Assembly (NCBI RefSeq): GCF_014127105.1
Contig: NZ_CP059902.1
Span: forward strand, 2,265,001 to 2,329,000
Length of the DNA stretch: 64,000 nucleotides
Direction of reading: 5' to 3'
DNA from: Devosia sp. MC521
GTDB taxonomy: Bacteria > Pseudomonadota > Alphaproteobacteria > Rhizobiales > Devosiaceae
Shown: positions 54,103 to 64,000 of the stretch, one piece after another
Numbering within the stretch: the first letter of the stretch is position 1
Layout: each line of letters starts with the position of its first letter
Program-made: the position numbers and the translations under genes
The notes under the pieces: model-generated
Told to the model about the DNA's origin: nothing
Database searches by the model: none
Seen by the model: only the letters and a program-made list of their open reading frames with translations

Positions 54103-54684
54103 CTATAATAGCGTCTTAGAGCCTTGATTTTGCGCGAGCCACTCATGGCTCAGCATGGCGTAGTACAGTTCCTCATCCCAACGCCCTTTGAACAAGCCGT
54201 GCTCGATGAAATGGGCTTCCTTCCGCATCCCCAAGCGCTCCATCAAGCGCCACGATGGGGTGTTAGCAGCATCGCAACGGGCAAAAACGCGGTGCAGTTC
54301 GGCGCTTTGAAAGGCGAGAGCCAACAGCACCCGACACGCTTCGCTGGCGTAGCCCTTGCCCTGATGATCGGGATGGAAAATCCAGCCAATTTCTCCCTGA
54401 CGCGCTTCAACATTACGCAGGATAAGACACACCTCGCCCACTAGGGTCCCATCGCGTGTCTCGACCGCCAGCGTCAGCCGACTATCGACCTTATCCAAAT
54501 GCACATGATTTATCCTCTGCTGGATGGCCAGCGCGCATTCTTCGCGGGTCAGCGCCTCATCCATCAGATATTGCGCCACGTCCTCACGGCCGCGATACGC
54601 AAACATTGCATCAGCGTCCCGGCGCGAAAAATGTCGCAAAACCAAACGCTCAGTCTCAAGAGGCGAGTGTAGGTGAAAATCCAT
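54103..54684 (-). CDS. RimJ-type GNAT acetyltransferase (paralogue)
   Basis: 193 residues from ATG 54684. Same plan as the gene at 53421: LETERLVLRHFSRRDADAMF, HPDHQGKGYASEACRVLLALAFQ and the matching end GRWDEELYYAMLSHEW. The two share the plan but differ along their length, so this is an old tandem duplication. Substrate unknown. Confidence 0.87.
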   Translation of the reverse strand: MDFHLHSPLETERLVLRHFSRRDADAMFAYRGREDVAQYLMDEALTREECALAIQQRINHVHLDKVDSRLTLAVETRDGTLVGEVCLILRNVEARQGEIGWIFHPDHQGKGYASEACRVLLALAFQSAELHRVFARCDAANTPSWRLMERLGMRKEAHFIEHGLFKGRWDEELYYAMLSHEWLAQNQGSKTLL

Positions 54685-54779
54685 GAGCTTTATCACGCCA
54701 TTGGCGCCTTCCCACTGCTCAAAACATTTGGCACTTTTGGCCCCTTGCGCCACGAAATGCCAAATGCAAGCCTATCCAG

Positions 54780-55229
54780 ATGCCACAAGATGTACAGCAT
54801 AATGCCATAGTAGAAGCCAATGGACGCTGCGACTGCGGGGCTGTCACGGTCAGGGCGAGCGGTCGCATCCTTTCCATGTTCACCTGTGCCTGTCTGAACT
54901 GTCAGACAGTCACTGGCACCGGCCATAGCAGCATAGCGCTCTTGGCAGCAGACGATATTTCCTTCACCGGCGAAACCAAGCCCTATACCCGTGACGCCGC
55001 CTCCGGCGCGCGCTTCACGCGCCACTTCTGCCCGGTGTGCGGCACCACACTCCACGCCCAAAGTTCTCGCGCTCCGGGCGTCAGCATCCTACCTGTCGGT
55101 ATTTTCGCAGGCAATAATCAGTGGTTTAAGCCCAAACACCTACTCTTCGGGCGCAGCCGCCAGCCTTGGGACTGGTTACCAGAAGGCCTCCACATCCACG
55201 AAACCTATCCCGAGAAAGCTGCGCCATGA
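54780..55229 (+). CDS. GFA-family protein (glutathione-dependent formaldehyde-activating domain)
   Basis: 149 residues. Three Cys clusters typical of the family: CDCGAV (about 17-19), CLNCQ (about 38-41) and FCPVCGTTL (about 84-87), which bind zinc. Named for a glutathione:S-hydroxymethyl adduct activity, but most members are uncharacterised. It overlaps the TfoX-like gene by four bases. Confidence 0.9.
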   Translation: MPQDVQHNAIVEANGRCDCGAVTVRASGRILSMFTCACLNCQTVTGTGHSSIALLAADDISFTGETKPYTRDAASGARFTRHFCPVCGTTLHAQSSRAPGVSILPVGIFAGNNQWFKPKHLLFGRSRQPWDWLPEGLHIHETYPEKAAP

Positions 55230-55561
55230 GCATGGCCATGCAAGAGCTACTCGACCGCTTGGACGCAATCATTCCGCCAAGCCTTGTCTACTCGAGGAAG
55301 AAAATGTTCGGCGGCACCGCCCTTATGGTCCGTGGCCACATGGCGCTTTGGGTCGGAAAAGAGGGTAATATACTCGTCCGCGTCGGAAAAAGCGGACTGG
55401 AAACAGCGCTCCAACACGAAGGTACTTCGCTCATGGAAATGACCGGACGCACCATGGGCGGCTTCGTTCTGGTATCCGGCGATGTGCTGGAAGACGAGGA
55501 AACGCTGGCCTTCTGGTTGCAAACGGGCCTCGCCTCAGTCCAAATTCTTCCGCCGAAGTGA
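55226..55561 (+). CDS. TfoX N-terminal-domain protein
   Basis: 111 residues from ATG 55226, overlapping the GFA stop by ATGA (55226-55229). The TfoX_N pattern SRKKMFGGTALMVRGHMALWV is clear; there is no TfoX C-terminal domain. In gammaproteobacteria full TfoX turns on competence, but this short stand-alone form has no known role. Translational coupling to the GFA gene suggests joint function. Confidence 0.88.
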   Translation: MSMAMQELLDRLDAIIPPSLVYSRKKMFGGTALMVRGHMALWVGKEGNILVRVGKSGLETALQHEGTSLMEMTGRTMGGFVLVSGDVLEDEETLAFWLQTGLASVQILPPK

Positions 55562-55681
55562 ACACAGACTTCTCGGCATGCCCCCTTGCCGAGCCTAACT
55601 TTGCTCTTTCATTGGCCGATGTTATACGGCTTACTCACGCGCGGCTAAGATGCCGCTATCATGCTTTTAAGGGAGTTTTCG

Positions 55682-56899
55682 ATGAGCAAGATCAAAGTCG
55701 CCAACCCGGTCGTCGACCTCGACGGCGATGAAATGACCCGCATCATCTGGCAGGCCATTAAAGACAAGCTCATTCATCCCTACCTCGACCTCGACATCGA
55801 ATATTACGATCTGTCGGTCGAAAACCGCGACGCCACCAACGATCAGGTGACCATTGACGCTGCAAACGCGATCAAGAAGCACGGCGTCGGCATCAAGTGC
55901 GCGACCATCACCCCAGATGAGCAGCGCGTCGAAGAGTTCGGCCTCAAGAAAATGTGGAAGTCGCCAAACGGCACCATCCGCAACATCTTGGGCGGCGTTA
56001 TCTTCCGCGAACCAATCATCTGCAAGAACGTGCCACGCCTCGTTCCAGGCTGGACCCAGCCAATCATCGTTGGCCGTCACGCTTTCGGCGATCAGTACCG
56101 CGCCACCGACTTCACCTTCCCAGGCAAGGGCACGCTGACCATCAAGTTCGCGGGCGAAGACGGCACCGTCATCGAGCACGAAGTCTTCCAGGCTCCGGGT
56201 TCTGGCGTTGCCATGGCCATGTACAACCTCGACGACTCGATCCGCGATTTCGCTTACTCGAGCTTCAACTATGGTCTCGCCCGTGGCGTTCCGGTCTACC
56301 TGTCGACCAAGAACACCATCCTCAAGGCCTATGACGGTCGCTTCAAGGATATCTTCCAGGAAATCTACGACGCCGAATTCAAGCAGAAGTTTGAAGAAGC
56401 CAAGATCTGGTACGAACATCGCCTGATCGACGACATGGTCGCCTCTGCCCTCAAGTGGTCCGGTGGCTATGTTTGGGCTTGTAAGAACTACGACGGCGAC
56501 GTGCAGTCCGACATCGTGGCACAGGGCTTCGGCTCGCTCGGCCTGATGACCTCGGTTCTGGCGACGCCAGATGGCAAGATCGTTGAAGCTGAAGCTGCCC
56601 ACGGCACCGTGACCCGTCACTACCGCCAGCACCAGCAGGGCAAGGAAACCTCCACGAACTCGACCGCGTCAATCTTCGCTTGGACCCGTGGCCTCGCGCA
56701 CCGCGCCAAGCTCGATGACAACGCAGAACTCGCCAAGTTCGCGCTGACTCTGGAAAAGGTGGTTGTCGACACCATCGAAGAAGGAAAAATGACTAAGGAC
56801 TTGTCCTTACTCGTTGGTCCAGATCAGCCATGGCTCTCGACCCTCGGCTTCCTCGATGCGATCGACGAAAACCTTCAGAAGGCAATGGCTAAGGCCTAA
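55682..56899 (+). CDS. icd: NADP-dependent isocitrate dehydrogenase
   Basis: 405 residues from ATG 55682. The form is the alphaproteobacterial/eukaryote-like type [21 protein letters not shown] (about 4-22), [47 protein letters not shown] and [25 protein letters not shown]. It makes 2-oxoglutarate in the TCA cycle. Single gene with its own terminator. Confidence 0.98.
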   Translation: MSKIKVANPVVDLDGDEMTRIIWQAIKDKLIHPYLDLDIEYYDLSVENRDATNDQVTIDAANAIKKHGVGIKCATITPDEQRVEEFGLKKMWKSPNGTIRNILGGVIFREPIICKNVPRLVPGWTQPIIVGRHAFGDQYRATDFTFPGKGTLTIKFAGEDGTVIEHEVFQAPGSGVAMAMYNLDDSIRDFAYSSFNYGLARGVPVYLSTKNTILKAYDGRFKDIFQEIYDAEFKQKFEEAKIWYEHRLIDDMVASALKWSGGYVWACKNYDGDVQSDIVAQGFGSLGLMTSVLATPDGKIVEAEAAHGTVTRHYRQHQQGKETSTNSTASIFAWTRGLAHRAKLDDNAELAKFALTLEKVVVDTIEEGKMTKDLSLLVGPDQPWLSTLGFLDAIDENLQKAMAKA

Positions 56900-56922
56900 T
56901 CCCTTCCAAGACAAAATCACAG

Positions 56923-56951
56923 AACGGCGCCCCTGCGGCGCCGTTTTTTTA
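56923..56951 (+). terminator. Terminator after icd
   Basis: Arms AACGGCGCC (56923-56931) and GGCGCCGTT (56937-56945) with a run of T. Confidence 0.88.
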
Positions 56952-57116
56952 TTCGCAAATCCAAAAACTTGCACCATCCAAAGGCAACACTGGCACACCG
57001 CCATGTCCTGCGAACCAACCGCTACAAACGCCACCCTGCCCAAGACGCCTGTGGCCTCACTAAAGCACGGTCGAACACCAAAACGGGCCTCGACTGCCGT
57101 CCTAATCCACTCACAC

Positions 57117-57145
57117 AGAAAAAAAGGGCGCCCATAGAGCGCCCT
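57117..57145 (-). terminator. Terminator after the VWA gene
   Basis: On the minus strand: AGGGCGC (57145-57139) and GCGCCCT (57131-57125), followed by a run of T (57125-57119). Confidence 0.8.
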
Positions 57146-57167
57146 CCTCAGATTGAAACCGACCAAT

Positions 57168-58895
57168 CTATTTCGTCTTTTTCTTGCCCTCTGTGGGCTC
57201 AGCCGCAGGGGCAGACGACGCTGGCTGATCAGCGGCAATCCCAGCAGCGGCGGCGGCAGCTTCAGACACTTCCACCTCCACACGTTCACCAGCGATAACA
57301 GTGAACGGCACCTCATATTCAACGTCGTCGGCAAACTGCCCCACGGCAACATAGTCGCCCTCGGCAAAGGCATACTGCCATTCGACGTCATACTTGGTGG
57401 TGACCTCACGGCGCGTGCCATCGATACCTAGCCCGGCTTCATAAATGGCCATGCGCTCTACGCCCGGCGCAGTGAAAGCCGCAACCCCGGCATTGAGATT
57501 GACCACAAGGTCCAGCCGCTCACCATCGACTATGGTAATAGGGGTCTCAACGCTGACAGCTTCAAAGTCAGTTTTTAGGATATAATCCCCTGGCGCTGCA
57601 TAAAATTTAGCCGACGTATCGTATTCCACGTCGATCTCTTCACGGCGTCCGTCGATGGATTTACGGGCCGACATCAAACCATACCGCAGCTGATTGCTGG
57701 TCACATCCACGCCTTCGGCATAGATCGCCGTGGCCTCCATAAAGCCCGCGTGGAGATTGATGTCCTTCTCTAATATTTCACCCGCAGTGAGAGAAAACTC
57801 TTCGGTGTAGATGACGGAGTCATGGGTCACCTCCATCTCCAGCGGTCCTGCTGGAAGTCGGAAAGTGCCTTCGCCAAACTCAGTAGACCTGTCATCACCA
57901 TAAGAGATGCGGATCTGCGTATTGCTATTGGGAACCTCGCCTTCCGAGGTTACGGCCCGGACCTTCACCAAACCGGCATTCAGATTGACCACCGGCTCGG
58001 CCAACTCACCATCACCAACACTGATTTTCTGCTCGACCGTCGCCCCGCCCAAAGTGGCGCGCAGATAGTAATCACCGGGCTCAACGTTGAACTTAGCCCC
58101 TGAGTCATATTCGGTTTGCAAACGCTCACCGACACCGGTTGCAGCGACTGCGTGCACCTCCCAGACCAACTGACCCAATTCATTATGATAAGGCACGCCC
58201 TCGGCCAATACGGCCTGCGGCACCAGATTAAACTCATGCTCCACTGGGGCAGGTTCGGGCTCTGGAGCTTGGGCGACTTCGGCAACGGCTGTGCCGAGCG
58301 CATCAACCAGCCCTGCCCCGTCATCAGCCGAGAAATACTTGCCGCCTGTGTTCTCCGCTAGACAGGCGACTTGTCGCCCTTCCTCATCGGTCAAACCAAA
58401 GCCCAGAACGTGCGTCGTGAAATTGACGCCTTGCGCTTCTAACTCATTGCCTAGCGCACAAGGATCAACCTCACAGGTCTCCAACCCGTCAGTAATGAGA
58501 ATGACCGTTGCGGCATCCTCTGTGTAGCGCAGTTCTTCCGCAGCCAAGCGCACAGCATCACTGAGGGGCGTCATGCCCTTAGGGTTTATTTTCGCTGCAG
58601 CCGCATTGATTGCCGCCGCTGTCCCAGAAGCAGGCGCCACCAGCAACTCGATATCGCCGCAATTTCCCTTTTCGCGGTGACCATAGGTCATAAGACCGAG
58701 CTCTAGTTCACCCGGCAGGGTGGAAAGCACTTCGCTCAAGGTATCGCGAGCAATGCCAATCCTGGGCGTTCCATCGACTTGGGCCCACATTGATCCGGAC
58801 CCGTCCAAAACAATAATGGCCTGTTCCGCGGACGTTACGGGAACAACCATAGCCAGAGCGACGCAAGCTCCGGAAAAGAGTTTAATCAAGTTCAA
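57168..58895 (-). CDS. Secreted VWA-domain protein with four beta-rich repeats
   Basis: 575 residues. Signal peptide to about residue 22. VWA domain (about 25-205) with the MIDAS DGSGSMW (Asp31, Ser33, Ser35) and Thr/Asp further on (GMTPLSDA, LITDGLE), so metal-dependent adhesion is likely. After an Ala/Pro/Glu linker come four repeats of about 75-90 residues, each with a P/AG-D-Y pattern and a NLNAG- or NLHAG-type ending (ends near residues 310, 392, 468, 548). The C-terminus is Ala/Pro-rich and ends KKKTK. No sortase, lipobox or transmembrane anchor is seen, so it may be periplasmic. I recognise the VWA domain but not the full architecture. Confidence 0.82.
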   Translation of the reverse strand: MNLIKLFSGACVALAMVVPVTSAEQAIIVLDGSGSMWAQVDGTPRIGIARDTLSEVLSTLPGELELGLMTYGHREKGNCGDIELLVAPASGTAAAINAAAAKINPKGMTPLSDAVRLAAEELRYTEDAATVILITDGLETCEVDPCALGNELEAQGVNFTTHVLGFGLTDEEGRQVACLAENTGGKYFSADDGAGLVDALGTAVAEVAQAPEPEPAPVEHEFNLVPQAVLAEGVPYHNELGQLVWEVHAVAATGVGERLQTEYDSGAKFNVEPGDYYLRATLGGATVEQKISVGDGELAEPVVNLNAGLVKVRAVTSEGEVPNSNTQIRISYGDDRSTEFGEGTFRLPAGPLEMEVTHDSVIYTEEFSLTAGEILEKDINLHAGFMEATAIYAEGVDVTSNQLRYGLMSARKSIDGRREEIDVEYDTSAKFYAAPGDYILKTDFEAVSVETPITIVDGERLDLVVNLNAGVAAFTAPGVERMAIYEAGLGIDGTRREVTTKYDVEWQYAFAEGDYVAVGQFADDVEYEVPFTVIAGERVEVEVSEAAAAAAGIAADQPASSAPAAEPTEGKKKTK

Positions 58896-59263
58896 TCTAG
58901 GCTCTCCTCACGAGGCAGAACCGAAACCAGCCCTGCACTATGCTTCGCACCCAGAGACGAAAATAGGCAAACAACTAAACTGATAGCAATAGACCACGCC
59001 ATCACAAGTCAAACTAACCACTAACAGAAGCCAATAAAGTAACACGCAACTTCAATTTGAAAGCAAAGCCGAACCAGCGACGGAGAACTTAAACAACTTT
59101 CATTAAATACCTTTCACCTCCCGACGCAACGTAACCGCTCCCTATCTTCATCACCTTCCTGAAAAATCATACAAAGCGGCGCACTCCGTGAGTGACGGAG
59201 TAAGATTTCACTCGTATGGTAGTTACGTCTACCGAATCTCCCTTTTTTCACTGAGTGATCCTG
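58896..59263. other. Divergent promoter region between VWA and EamA genes
   Basis: About 370 AT-rich bases with no gene. Two divergent promoters should be here. I see no full CtrA motif or other known operator. Confidence 0.4.
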
Positions 59264-60148
59264 ATGCCTATCGGCGTCCTACTTGCGTTTGTCGCCTACG
59301 CCGTTTTCTCGATGAGCGACGCCCTGATCAAAGTGATCGGCTCTGGCATATCCGTCTTTGAAGTCGCGTTTTTTACGGCCATATTCTCCATCATCCCTTT
59401 GATGCTCCGCAAAGAAGGCGAGCGTTTTCGCGACATATACAAGCTCCACCACCCTTGGCTTTTGCACCTCCGCTGCGCGACGGCAATTACGGGGAGCGCC
59501 TGCGTAGTCTACGCTTTCACGCATATTCCCTTTGCCGACGTCTATGCGATCGGCTTCACCACACCTGTATTCGTCACCATACTTTCAGTGGTGTTTCTCA
59601 AGGAACACGTCACCATCCAGCGTTGGCTGCTGCTGGTCCTCTGTTTCTTGGGCGTTGTATTGGTCATCCGTCCCGGCGTGCGTGAAGTCCTACCCGGCCA
59701 CTACATTATGATGTTCGGCGCCTTCCTTGGCTCGATCACCACCATCATTCTGCGCCATGTGGCGCCCCGCGAGCGGCGTGTTAGCATTGTCGGGCTGCAA
59801 GTGCTCTATTCGGCGATCATCAATGGCTTGTTGATGATCCCAACCTTCGTCATTCCAACGTGGGAACAGATGCTGATCTTCCTCAGCATTGGCCTCCTCG
59901 GAGGGCTCGGCGGGCTACTTGTCATTGCAGCCACGAAGGTCACACCGGCCAACATCGTGGCCCCTGTACAATACAGCCAGCTCATCTGGGCTATACTATT
60001 TGGGGCACTCTTCTTTGGCGAATACCCGGATTGGGTGGCTATCATCGGCATGGTGATCGTGGTGATCGCTGGCCTCCTCAACGTCATCAGCGACCGCAGA
60101 CCGATCCGCTGGAAGCCCCGCATCTTCTTCTTCCGTACCGGCCAGTAG
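59264..60148 (+). CDS. EamA-family (DMT) transporter
   Basis: 294 residues from ATG 59264 (a GTG three codons earlier is possible). Ten helices in two repeats of five, e.g. VLLAFVAYAVFSMSDALIKV and TPANIVAPVQYSQLIWAILFGALFFGEYPD. DMT/EamA proteins move amino-acid-like metabolites, often outward. Substrate unknown. It is convergent with alaS and shares its terminator. Confidence 0.88.
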   Translation: MPIGVLLAFVAYAVFSMSDALIKVIGSGISVFEVAFFTAIFSIIPLMLRKEGERFRDIYKLHHPWLLHLRCATAITGSACVVYAFTHIPFADVYAIGFTTPVFVTILSVVFLKEHVTIQRWLLLVLCFLGVVLVIRPGVREVLPGHYIMMFGAFLGSITTIILRHVAPRERRVSIVGLQVLYSAIINGLLMIPTFVIPTWEQMLIFLSIGLLGGLGGLLVIAATKVTPANIVAPVQYSQLIWAILFGALFFGEYPDWVAIIGMVIVVIAGLLNVISDRRPIRWKPRIFFFRTGQ

Positions 60149-60155
60149 CCATGAA

Positions 60156-60186
60156 AAAAGCCCCGTCTCACGACGGGGCTTTTGTA
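60156..60186. terminator. Terminator between EamA and alaS
   Basis: Arms AAAAGCCCCGTC (60156-60167) and GACGGGGCTTTT (60172-60183) with a TCAC loop; bidirectional. Confidence 0.9.
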
Positions 60187-60202
60187 TTTCGAGCTGACGC
60201 GC

Positions 60203-62842
60203 TTAGAGCAGCGCGCGGATGGCTGCCACAGCGTCTTCAGCCTTGGAAGCGTCTGGTCCACCACCCTGAGCCATATCCGGACGACCGCCGCCGCCCTGAC
60301 CGCCGAGAGCAACTGTAGCGGACTTGATCAGTGTGCCTGCAGCGTACTTGGCGGTGAGGTCTTCGCTGACGCCAATAGCAACAGTGCCCTTGCCGTCTTC
60401 ACCCTTGAGGACAACGACAACCACGCCGGAACCAATACGCTTCTTCTCAGCGTCAACGACCGACTTGATGTCTTTAGCCGCAATGCCTTCAACCACGCGA
60501 CCAACGAAGGTTACGCCATTGACTGTTTCGGTCGCGCCGCCACCCTCACCGCTGCCGCCGAGCGCCAACTTCTGACGGGCATCAGCAAGAGCCTTTTCAG
60601 CACTCTTAAGCTGGTTCTGCAGAGCTTCAATGCGATCAAGAACCTCGTGGGTCCCCGAACGTAGGAGACCGGCAGCCGAGGAAACCAACTGGATATTGGT
60701 GTTGCCACGATGACGAGCAGCAGTGCCGGTGAGTGCTTCCACGCGGCGAACACCAGCGGCAACTGCGCCTTCCGAAACGATCGACACTAGGCCGATATCG
60801 CCAGTACGCTTCACATGCGTACCGCCACAAAGTTCAACGGACCAGCCAACACCGTTGCCGGTAGGCTCACCCATGGAAACCACGCGAACTTCGTCGCCAT
60901 ATTTTTCGCCGAACAGAGCGCGCGCGCCAGATTCCTTGGCTTCTTCCACGCCCATTAGGCGTGTTTCAACTGGGGTGTTCTGGAGAATGATCGCGTTGGC
61001 GATGTCTTCAACTTCTGCCAATTCCTGTGGGGTCATTGGCTTGGTGTGGACGAAGTCAAAGCGCAGACGATCGGCCGAAACCATCGAGCCCTTCTGCGCA
61101 ACGTGATCACCGAGAACGAGGCGGAGCGCTTCGTGCAGCAAGTGGGTCGCGGAGTGGTTCGAACGGATCGCCGAACGACGTGTGTGATCGACAACCAGCT
61201 CAACAGCCTGACCGACCTTCAGCGCCCCCTCCTTGACGGAGACACGGTGCGCGAAGACGCCCTGATACTTGTTGGTATCGGTGACAAGGGCAGTAACGCC
61301 ATCAGCCTTGATCACGCCGCTATCGCCGACCTGACCGCCGCTTTCGCCATAGAACGGTGTCTGATTGACGACGACAATGCCGTCCTGACCAGCGGAGAGT
61401 TGAGTGACTTCCTTGCCATCGACCAAGATGACATTGATCTCAGCTTCAGCAGTTTCGGTTTCGTAGCCGAGGAATTCGGTCGGGCCGAGCTTGTCCGCAA
61501 GACCGAACCAAACGGTGTCGGTGCCCGCTTCGCCCGACCCAGCCCAGTTCTTGCGCGCTTCAGCCTTCTGCTGCGCCATAGCGGCATCAAAGCCTGCCTG
61601 GTCAACAGTGATCGAACGCGAACGCAGTGCGTCTTCGGTCAGATCGAGTGGGAACCCGTAGGTGTCGTAGAGCTTGAACGCGGTCGCGCCAGCGAGAACG
61701 TCGCCTTCGCCCAGCGAAGCGGTTTCGGCTTCGAGAATCTGCAGGCCACGGCCAAGGGTCTTGAGGAAGCGGCCTTCTTCAAGACGGACGGTTTCCGCGA
61801 TCATAGCTTCGCCACGACTTAGTTCTGGATACGCCTGACCCATTTCGCGCACGAGAGTTGGAACCAACTTGTGGATCACTGGCTCGTTAGCACCCAGAAG
61901 GGTCGCATGACGCATCGCACGGCGCATGATGCGGCGCAAAACATAGCCACGGCCTTCGTTGGATGGCAGAACGCCCTCAGCAATGAGGAAGCTCATCGAA
62001 CGCAAGTGGTCGGCAATTACGCGCAGCGAGCGATTGCCCGGACCGTTGATGTCGGAATTGGTTGCGTGAGCGGCAGACGAGATCAGCGCCTTGAACAGGT
62101 CGATATCGTAATTGTTGTGAACCCCCTGCATCACTGCAGCGATACGTTCAAGACCCATGCCGGTATCGATGGACGGGCGTGGCAGGCCAGTACGCGAACC
62201 ATCGGCATGCTGTTCGAACTGCATGAAAACAAGGTTCCAGATTTCGATCCAACGATCGCCATCTTCATCAGGAGAACCCGGAGGGCCGCCCCAGACCTTA
62301 TCGCCGTGGTCATAGAAGATTTCCGAGCACGGACCGCAAGGGCCGGTATCGCCCATCTGCCAGAAGTTGGACTTGGCGCCGAGGCGAACAATGCGATCTT
62401 CAGAAAGACCAGCAATCTTCTTCCAAAGCTCCATAGCCTCATCATCGTCCTGATAGACGGTGACCATCAGCTTGTCTTTTGGAAGAGCCCAGTCCTTGGT
62501 GAGGAGGTTCCAAGCCAATTCAATCGCGTCGGACTTGAAATAATCGCCAAACGAGAAGTTGCCGAGCATTTCAAAGAAAGTGTGGTGGCGCGCGGTAAAG
62601 CCCACATTGTCCAGATCGTTGTGCTTACCGCCAGCGCGTACGCACTTCTGTGCCGTCGTCGCGGTCGAGTAAGGACGTTTTTCAACGCCGGTGAAGACGT
62701 TCTTGAACTGGACCATGCCCGCATTGGTAAACATCAACGTCGGGTCATTGCGCGGGACGAGCGGGCTCGAGGCAACGGCTTCGTGGCCATTGCGTGCAAA
62801 GTAGTCGACAAAGCTCGAACGAAGATCGTTTACGCTGGTCAT
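60203..62842 (-). CDS. alaS: Alanine--tRNA ligase
   Basis: 879 residues, normal length. Class II core (about 1-240) begins [41 protein letters not shown]. Motif [20 protein letters not shown] is motif 2. The editing domain has the zinc ligands in [13 protein letters not shown] (about 560) and [13 protein letters not shown] (about 670). The C-terminal C-Ala domain (about 740-879) is Gly-rich. It lies downstream of recA on the same strand, the usual order in the group. Confidence 0.98.
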   Translation of the reverse strand: MTSVNDLRSSFVDYFARNGHEAVASSPLVPRNDPTLMFTNAGMVQFKNVFTGVEKRPYSTATTAQKCVRAGGKHNDLDNVGFTARHHTFFEMLGNFSFGDYFKSDAIELAWNLLTKDWALPKDKLMVTVYQDDDEAMELWKKIAGLSEDRIVRLGAKSNFWQMGDTGPCGPCSEIFYDHGDKVWGGPPGSPDEDGDRWIEIWNLVFMQFEQHADGSRTGLPRPSIDTGMGLERIAAVMQGVHNNYDIDLFKALISSAAHATNSDINGPGNRSLRVIADHLRSMSFLIAEGVLPSNEGRGYVLRRIMRRAMRHATLLGANEPVIHKLVPTLVREMGQAYPELSRGEAMIAETVRLEEGRFLKTLGRGLQILEAETASLGEGDVLAGATAFKLYDTYGFPLDLTEDALRSRSITVDQAGFDAAMAQQKAEARKNWAGSGEAGTDTVWFGLADKLGPTEFLGYETETAEAEINVILVDGKEVTQLSAGQDGIVVVNQTPFYGESGGQVGDSGVIKADGVTALVTDTNKYQGVFAHRVSVKEGALKVGQAVELVVDHTRRSAIRSNHSATHLLHEALRLVLGDHVAQKGSMVSADRLRFDFVHTKPMTPQELAEVEDIANAIILQNTPVETRLMGVEEAKESGARALFGEKYGDEVRVVSMGEPTGNGVGWSVELCGGTHVKRTGDIGLVSIVSEGAVAAGVRRVEALTGTAARHRGNTNIQLVSSAAGLLRSGTHEVLDRIEALQNQLKSAEKALADARQKLALGGSGEGGGATETVNGVTFVGRVVEGIAAKDIKSVVDAEKKRIGSGVVVVVLKGEDGKGTVAIGVSEDLTAKYAAGTLIKSATVALGGQGGGGRPDMAQGGGPDASKAEDAVAAIRALL

Positions 62843-63030
62843 ACACAGGCTTTCATGGCGAGCGGGCGCAGTGACGCCCGAGTAGGAAAATTTGGGGGCT
62901 ATTTATCGTGATGGCTCGTTGTGTGTCCAGCGTTGGACGGGGAAAAACCGGCGAGTTTTCAGCAAGTGGCGCATTTGCCCCAAGTGCTGTGACGGCTTTG
63001 TCAATTATTTGAGCTAAAGCGTCCCCCCGG

Positions 63031-63059
63031 AAAACAAAAACCCCCGCCGAAGCGGGGGT
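63031..63059 (-). terminator. Terminator after recA
   Basis: On the minus strand: ACCCCCGC (63059-63052), a TTCG loop and GCGGGGGT (63047-63040), then TTTTTGTTTT. It separates recA from alaS. Confidence 0.88.
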
Positions 63060-63078
63060 AGTGCAATCAATTTCAATC

Positions 63079-64000
63079 TTAGTCTTCGCTACCTGCGTCG
63101 TCTTCGCCGGCCGCCACCAAGAGCACTTCACCGAGGAGGCCGGAGCTTTCGCGCACACCCTGTTCGATGGTGTTGGCGACTTCTGGATTATCCTTGAGGA
63201 ACTGTCGGGCATTTTCACGCCCCTGCCCCAGACGCTGACTTTCCCAAGAGAACCAAGCGCCCGCCTTATCGACGATACCAGACTTCACACCCAGATCGAG
63301 CAATTCACCAGTTTTGGAAATGCCTTCGCCATACATGATGTCGAATTCGACCTGACGGAACGGCGGAGCAAGCTTGTTCTTGACCACCTTGACGCGGGTC
63401 TGGTTACCAACGATCTCTTCGCGATCTTTGAGAGCACCGATACGACGGATGTCCAAGCGAACCGACGCATAGAACTTCAGCGCGTTACCACCAGTGGTGG
63501 TTTCTGGCGAACCATACATCACACCGATCTTCATACGGATCTGGTTGATGAAGATAACCAGACACTTCGACTTCGAAATCGACGAGGTCAGCTTACGCAT
63601 GGCCTGGCTCATCAGACGCGCCTGCTGGCCCGGCAGGCTATCGCCCATTTCGCCCTCAAGTTCAGCGCGAGGGGTGAGAGCCGCAACCGAGTCGATGACG
63701 AGCACGTCGATCGCGCCCGAGCGCACCAAGGTGTCCGTGATTTCAAGCGCCTGCTCGCCAGTATCCGGCTGCGAAATCAACAGGTCGTCGATATTCACGC
63801 CAAGCTTACGAGCGTAGACCGGATCAAGTGCGTGCTCGGCGTCCACAAACGCGCAGATGCCGCCCTTACGCTGGGCCTCCGCGATAACATGCAGCGCCAA
63901 TGTAGTCTTACCGGAGCTTTCCGGACCAAAAATCTCGACAATACGGCCCTTTGGCAGACCACCAATGCCCAGCGCGATGTCGAGACCCAGCGAACCGGTT
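63079..64000 (-). CDS. recA: Recombinase RecA (N-terminus outside window)
   Basis: About 307 residues are visible; the start is beyond position 64000. The frame runs leftward through the Walker A motif [13 protein letters not shown] (near 63960-63895), Walker [11 protein letters not shown], the L2 loop region, and the acidic C-tail ending [10 protein letters not shown]. RecA drives homologous recombination and LexA cleavage. Its promoter and any SOS box lie outside. Confidence 0.97.
   Translation of the reverse strand, partial: TGSLGLDIALGIGGLPKGRIVEIFGPESSGKTTLALHVIAEAQRKGGICAFVDAEHALDPVYARKLGVNIDDLLISQPDTGEQALEITDTLVRSGAIDVLVIDSVAALTPRAELEGEMGDSLPGQQARLMSQAMRKLTSSISKSKCLVIFINQIRMKIGVMYGSPETTTGGNALKFYASVRLDIRRIGALKDREEIVGNQTRVKVVKNKLAPPFRQVEFDIMYGEGISKTGELLDLGVKSGIVDKAGAWFSWESQRLGQGRENARQFLKDNPEVANTIEQGVRESSGLLGEVLLVAAGEDDAGSED

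Noticed and set aside
1-64000. CRISPR arrays, toxin-antitoxin pairs, phage or known defence clusters
   Set aside because: I saw no regularly spaced repeats, no cas or defence domain sets, no phage structural genes and no clear toxin-antitoxin pair.

Overview
The window looks like a chromosomal segment of an alphaproteobacterium of the order Hyphomicrobiales, most like Devosia and its relatives. The basis is gene content typical of that group: an F1-ATPase zeta-inhibitor family gene (DUF1476), DUF3126 and DUF1344 proteins, a PAS_5 protein, a BTLCP-type cysteine peptidase, an SbmA/BacA peptide transporter, and two full CtrA-type motifs (TTAA-N7-TTAA). This is a judgement from gene families and not a database match. 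Genes are densely packed on both strands, with frequent 1-4 base overlaps and many strong hairpin terminators.

Layout. 1-5.2 kb: 3' part of arfB, a small ORF coupled to thrS, yidD with an IscU-like scaffold, folE, hisI. 5.2-9.7 kb: rhomboid protease, PAS_5, PilZ and BTLCP genes and small membrane proteins, with two CtrA-type sites. 9.8-15 kb: cysE, hydrolase, zinc-finger protein, FAD monooxygenase, MFS pump, GNAT. 15-18 kb: a gluconate module (gnd, SDR, gntK). 18-23.4 kb: CYTH protein, membrane protein, pseudouridine synthase, then rpe-fosX-like-purB-serine hydrolase. 23.6-26.7 kb: envelope and secreted proteins. 26.7-28.5 kb: zeta inhibitor, purC, purS. 28.5-34.6 kb: chemoreceptor, ccdA, map-radC, cinA-like, gpt. 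34.9-37.3 kb: an outer-membrane protein gene split by an IS3-family element, then tRNA-Leu(UAA). 37.4-43.8 kb: RidA, ASCH, ankyrin, purQ, purL, bolA, HAD, grxD. 43.8-50.1 kb: Dabb protein, two MFS transporters, IMPase, ttcA, sbmA. 50.2-57 kb: GC-rich palindromic repeats, rpsD, MFS, trmJ, two GNATs, GFA, TfoX-like, icd. 57-64 kb: VWA protein, EamA transporter, alaS, and recA running off the right edge.

Most of the window is conserved core metabolism and translation. Purine synthesis is spread through it (purB, purC-purS, purQ-purL), with about 11 kb of unrelated genes between purS and purQ. I found no CRISPR array, prophage, toxin-antitoxin pair or recognisable defence island. The points most worth attention are: the IS insertion, whose removal restores a perfect OmpA-like barrel gene; a probable FosX fosfomycin hydrolase between rpe and purB; a chemoreceptor whose natural start lies in a different frame from the rest of the gene; an Ala/Thr-rich insertion in SbmA; a VWA protein with four tandem repeats; and a possible operator in the gluconate region. 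I do not see a convincing wholly new multi-gene system.
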